A stretch of DNA of 62,325 bases from JBOGWP01 sp050693875 (GTDB lineage: Bacteria > Actinomycetota > CADDZG01 > JAHWKV01 > JBOGWP01): positions 1 through 62,325 of the forward strand of contig JBOGWP010000131.1 in assembly GCA_050693875.1 (NCBI GenBank), read 5' to 3'. A model generated the notes under the pieces. It did not search any database. It was not told the DNA's origin and saw only the letters and a list, made by a program, of their open reading frames with translations. This document shows, piece after piece, positions 61,465-62,325 of the stretch. A program made the position numbers and the translations under genes. How positions within the stretch are numbered: position 1 is the stretch's first letter; each line of letters begins with the position of its first letter.

Positions 61465-62325
61465 ATGCCGAACATGATCGAGGCCGCGGACTTGAGCTTC
61501 ACCTACCACGGCGGCACGCGGGCCCTCGACGGCGTGACCTTCGAGGTCCCCGAGGGCAAGCTCTACGGGCTGCTCGGCCCGAACGGCGCCGGGAAGACCA
61601 CCGCCATCCGGATCTTCGCGACGCTCCTGCGGCCGTAGTCTGGGCTGGCTCGCGTGGGCGGGCACGACGTGGCCAAGGAGGCGCACAAGGTGCGCCGGCT
61701 GAGTGGGCTCACGGGACAGGTCGCCGCGGTGGACGGTCTCCTCTCCGGGCAGGAGAACCTTACGATGATCGGCCGGCTGGGTGGCCTGCGTGCCCCGGCT
61801 GCGCGGCGGCGCGCATCCCACCTCCTGGAGACCTTCGATCTCACCGACGCCGCTCGGAAGGTGGTCAAGAACTATTCCGGGGGGATGAAGCGGCGTCTCG
61901 ACGTGGCGGCGAGCCTCGTGGCCCGGCCGCGGGTGCTATTCCTCGACGAGCCGACGACGGGGCTCGACCCGCGAAGCCGCAGCGGGCTGTGGGAGCTCAT
62001 CCAGTCGCTCGTGGCCGAGGGGACCACGGTCTTGCTCACCACCCAGTACTCGAGGAGGCCGACCGGCTCGCCGAGTCGATCCTCATGGTCGAGCCATATC
62101 GTGGCTTCGGGAAGCCCCGACCAGCTCAAGGCGACGGTCGGGGGACAGGTCCTCGAGGTGCGGACGGTGGAGGAGAGCGACCTGGCGACCACTGCGGGAA
62201 TCCTCGGTGGCCTGGCCGGGGTCGAGGCGACCGTCGACCGGGGAGCCCAGCTGGTCACGGCCCCCATCCCCGAGTCCGCCCTGCTGGGCGTCGCCGTCCG
62301 GCGGCTCGACGAGGCGAACGTCTCA
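61465..62325 (+). pseudogene. Broken drug-export-type ABC transporter ATPase (DrrA-like), runs off the right edge
   Basis: ATG 61465 follows AGGAG. The ATPase reads well: GLLGPNGAGKTTAIRIFATLL (in parts), then an in-frame TAG at 61636 where relatives have a residue of RPDSG. The frame continues with VGGHDVAKEAHKVRRLSG, NYSGGMKRRLDVAASL (signature) and LFLDEPTTGLDP (Walker B). After TVLLTTQY the frame shifts near 62045 (LEEADRLAESILMVE in the next frame) and returns near 62092 (IVASGSPDQLKATVGG). Three lesions make this a pseudogene unless the sequence is wrong. Its permease would lie outside the window. Confidence 0.8.

Overview
The window is a GC-rich chromosomal stretch that looks like an uncultured, probably deep-branching actinobacterium (Actinomycetota). 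The strongest evidence is an Mpa/ARC proteasomal ATPase ending in Gln-Tyr-Leu, a Dop-type pupylation enzyme and an actinobacterial TrmI in one block. The amt-glnK-glnD order, the PASTA kinase beside cell-wall enzymes, the LCP protein and the MaoC/acyl-CoA dehydrogenase clusters agree with this. Many starts are GTG, and many genes are coupled by ATGA or GTGA overlaps. I found no rRNA, tRNA, CRISPR array, insertion sequence or prophage.

Layout. 1-6.9 kb: nitrogen control (glnA fragment, glnD, glnK, amt on the minus strand; a second glutamine synthetase on the plus strand) around a polymer-forming membrane protein. 7-12.5 kb: an enoyl-CoA hydratase with a suspicious 3' end, then trmI, mpa and dop. 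Pup and the 20S genes are not next to dop. 12.5-17.3 kb: a secreted two-part repeat protein, glyA, and a WecA/TagO-type transferase. 17.3-24.5 kb: a complete ATP synthase operon (Z-I-B-E-F-H-A-G-D-C) with an unusually short epsilon. 24.5-30 kb: an orphan DNA methyltransferase coupled to a dienelactone hydrolase, two broken genes (ester cyclase and sigma factor), murA and a ferritin-VIT1 iron protein.

30-40 kb: LCP cell-wall ligase, SCP2 protein, NifU-like scaffold, MeaB chaperone with a mutase carrying isobutyryl-CoA-mutase-type active-site residues, two unknown genes, a Nudix-cupredoxin-small membrane protein operon, and enoyl-CoA hydratase followed by etfBA. 40-52 kb: orphan histidine kinase, cysteine desulfurase with mnmA (tRNA 2-thiolation), an ApbE-like UPF0280 protein, a membrane cupredoxin, an ECF sigma factor in one frame with a membrane domain, ligA, a small coupled gene and recN. 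52-55.7 kb: a decayed response-regulator-like gene, then paired acyl-CoA dehydrogenases and a double-hotdog MaoC hydratase behind an operator-like palindrome. 55.7-62.3 kb: LysM lytic transglycosylase, a four-copy tandem repeat, a coiled-coil lipoprotein coupled to a PASTA kinase, a D,D-carboxypeptidase, an atypical RpiB-like protein, and a MarR regulator divergent from a broken drug-export-type ABC ATPase.

The metabolic picture is an aerobic heterotroph that oxidises fatty or branched-chain acyl-CoAs (EtfAB, dehydrogenases, hydratases, B12 mutase) and makes ATP with a proton-type F1Fo synthase. No single large novel system is obvious. The items most worth a second look are the sigma/membrane fusion, the rearranged Pup locus, the mutase residues, the family of hairpins and repeats, and the concentration of lesions in accessory genes while housekeeping genes are intact.
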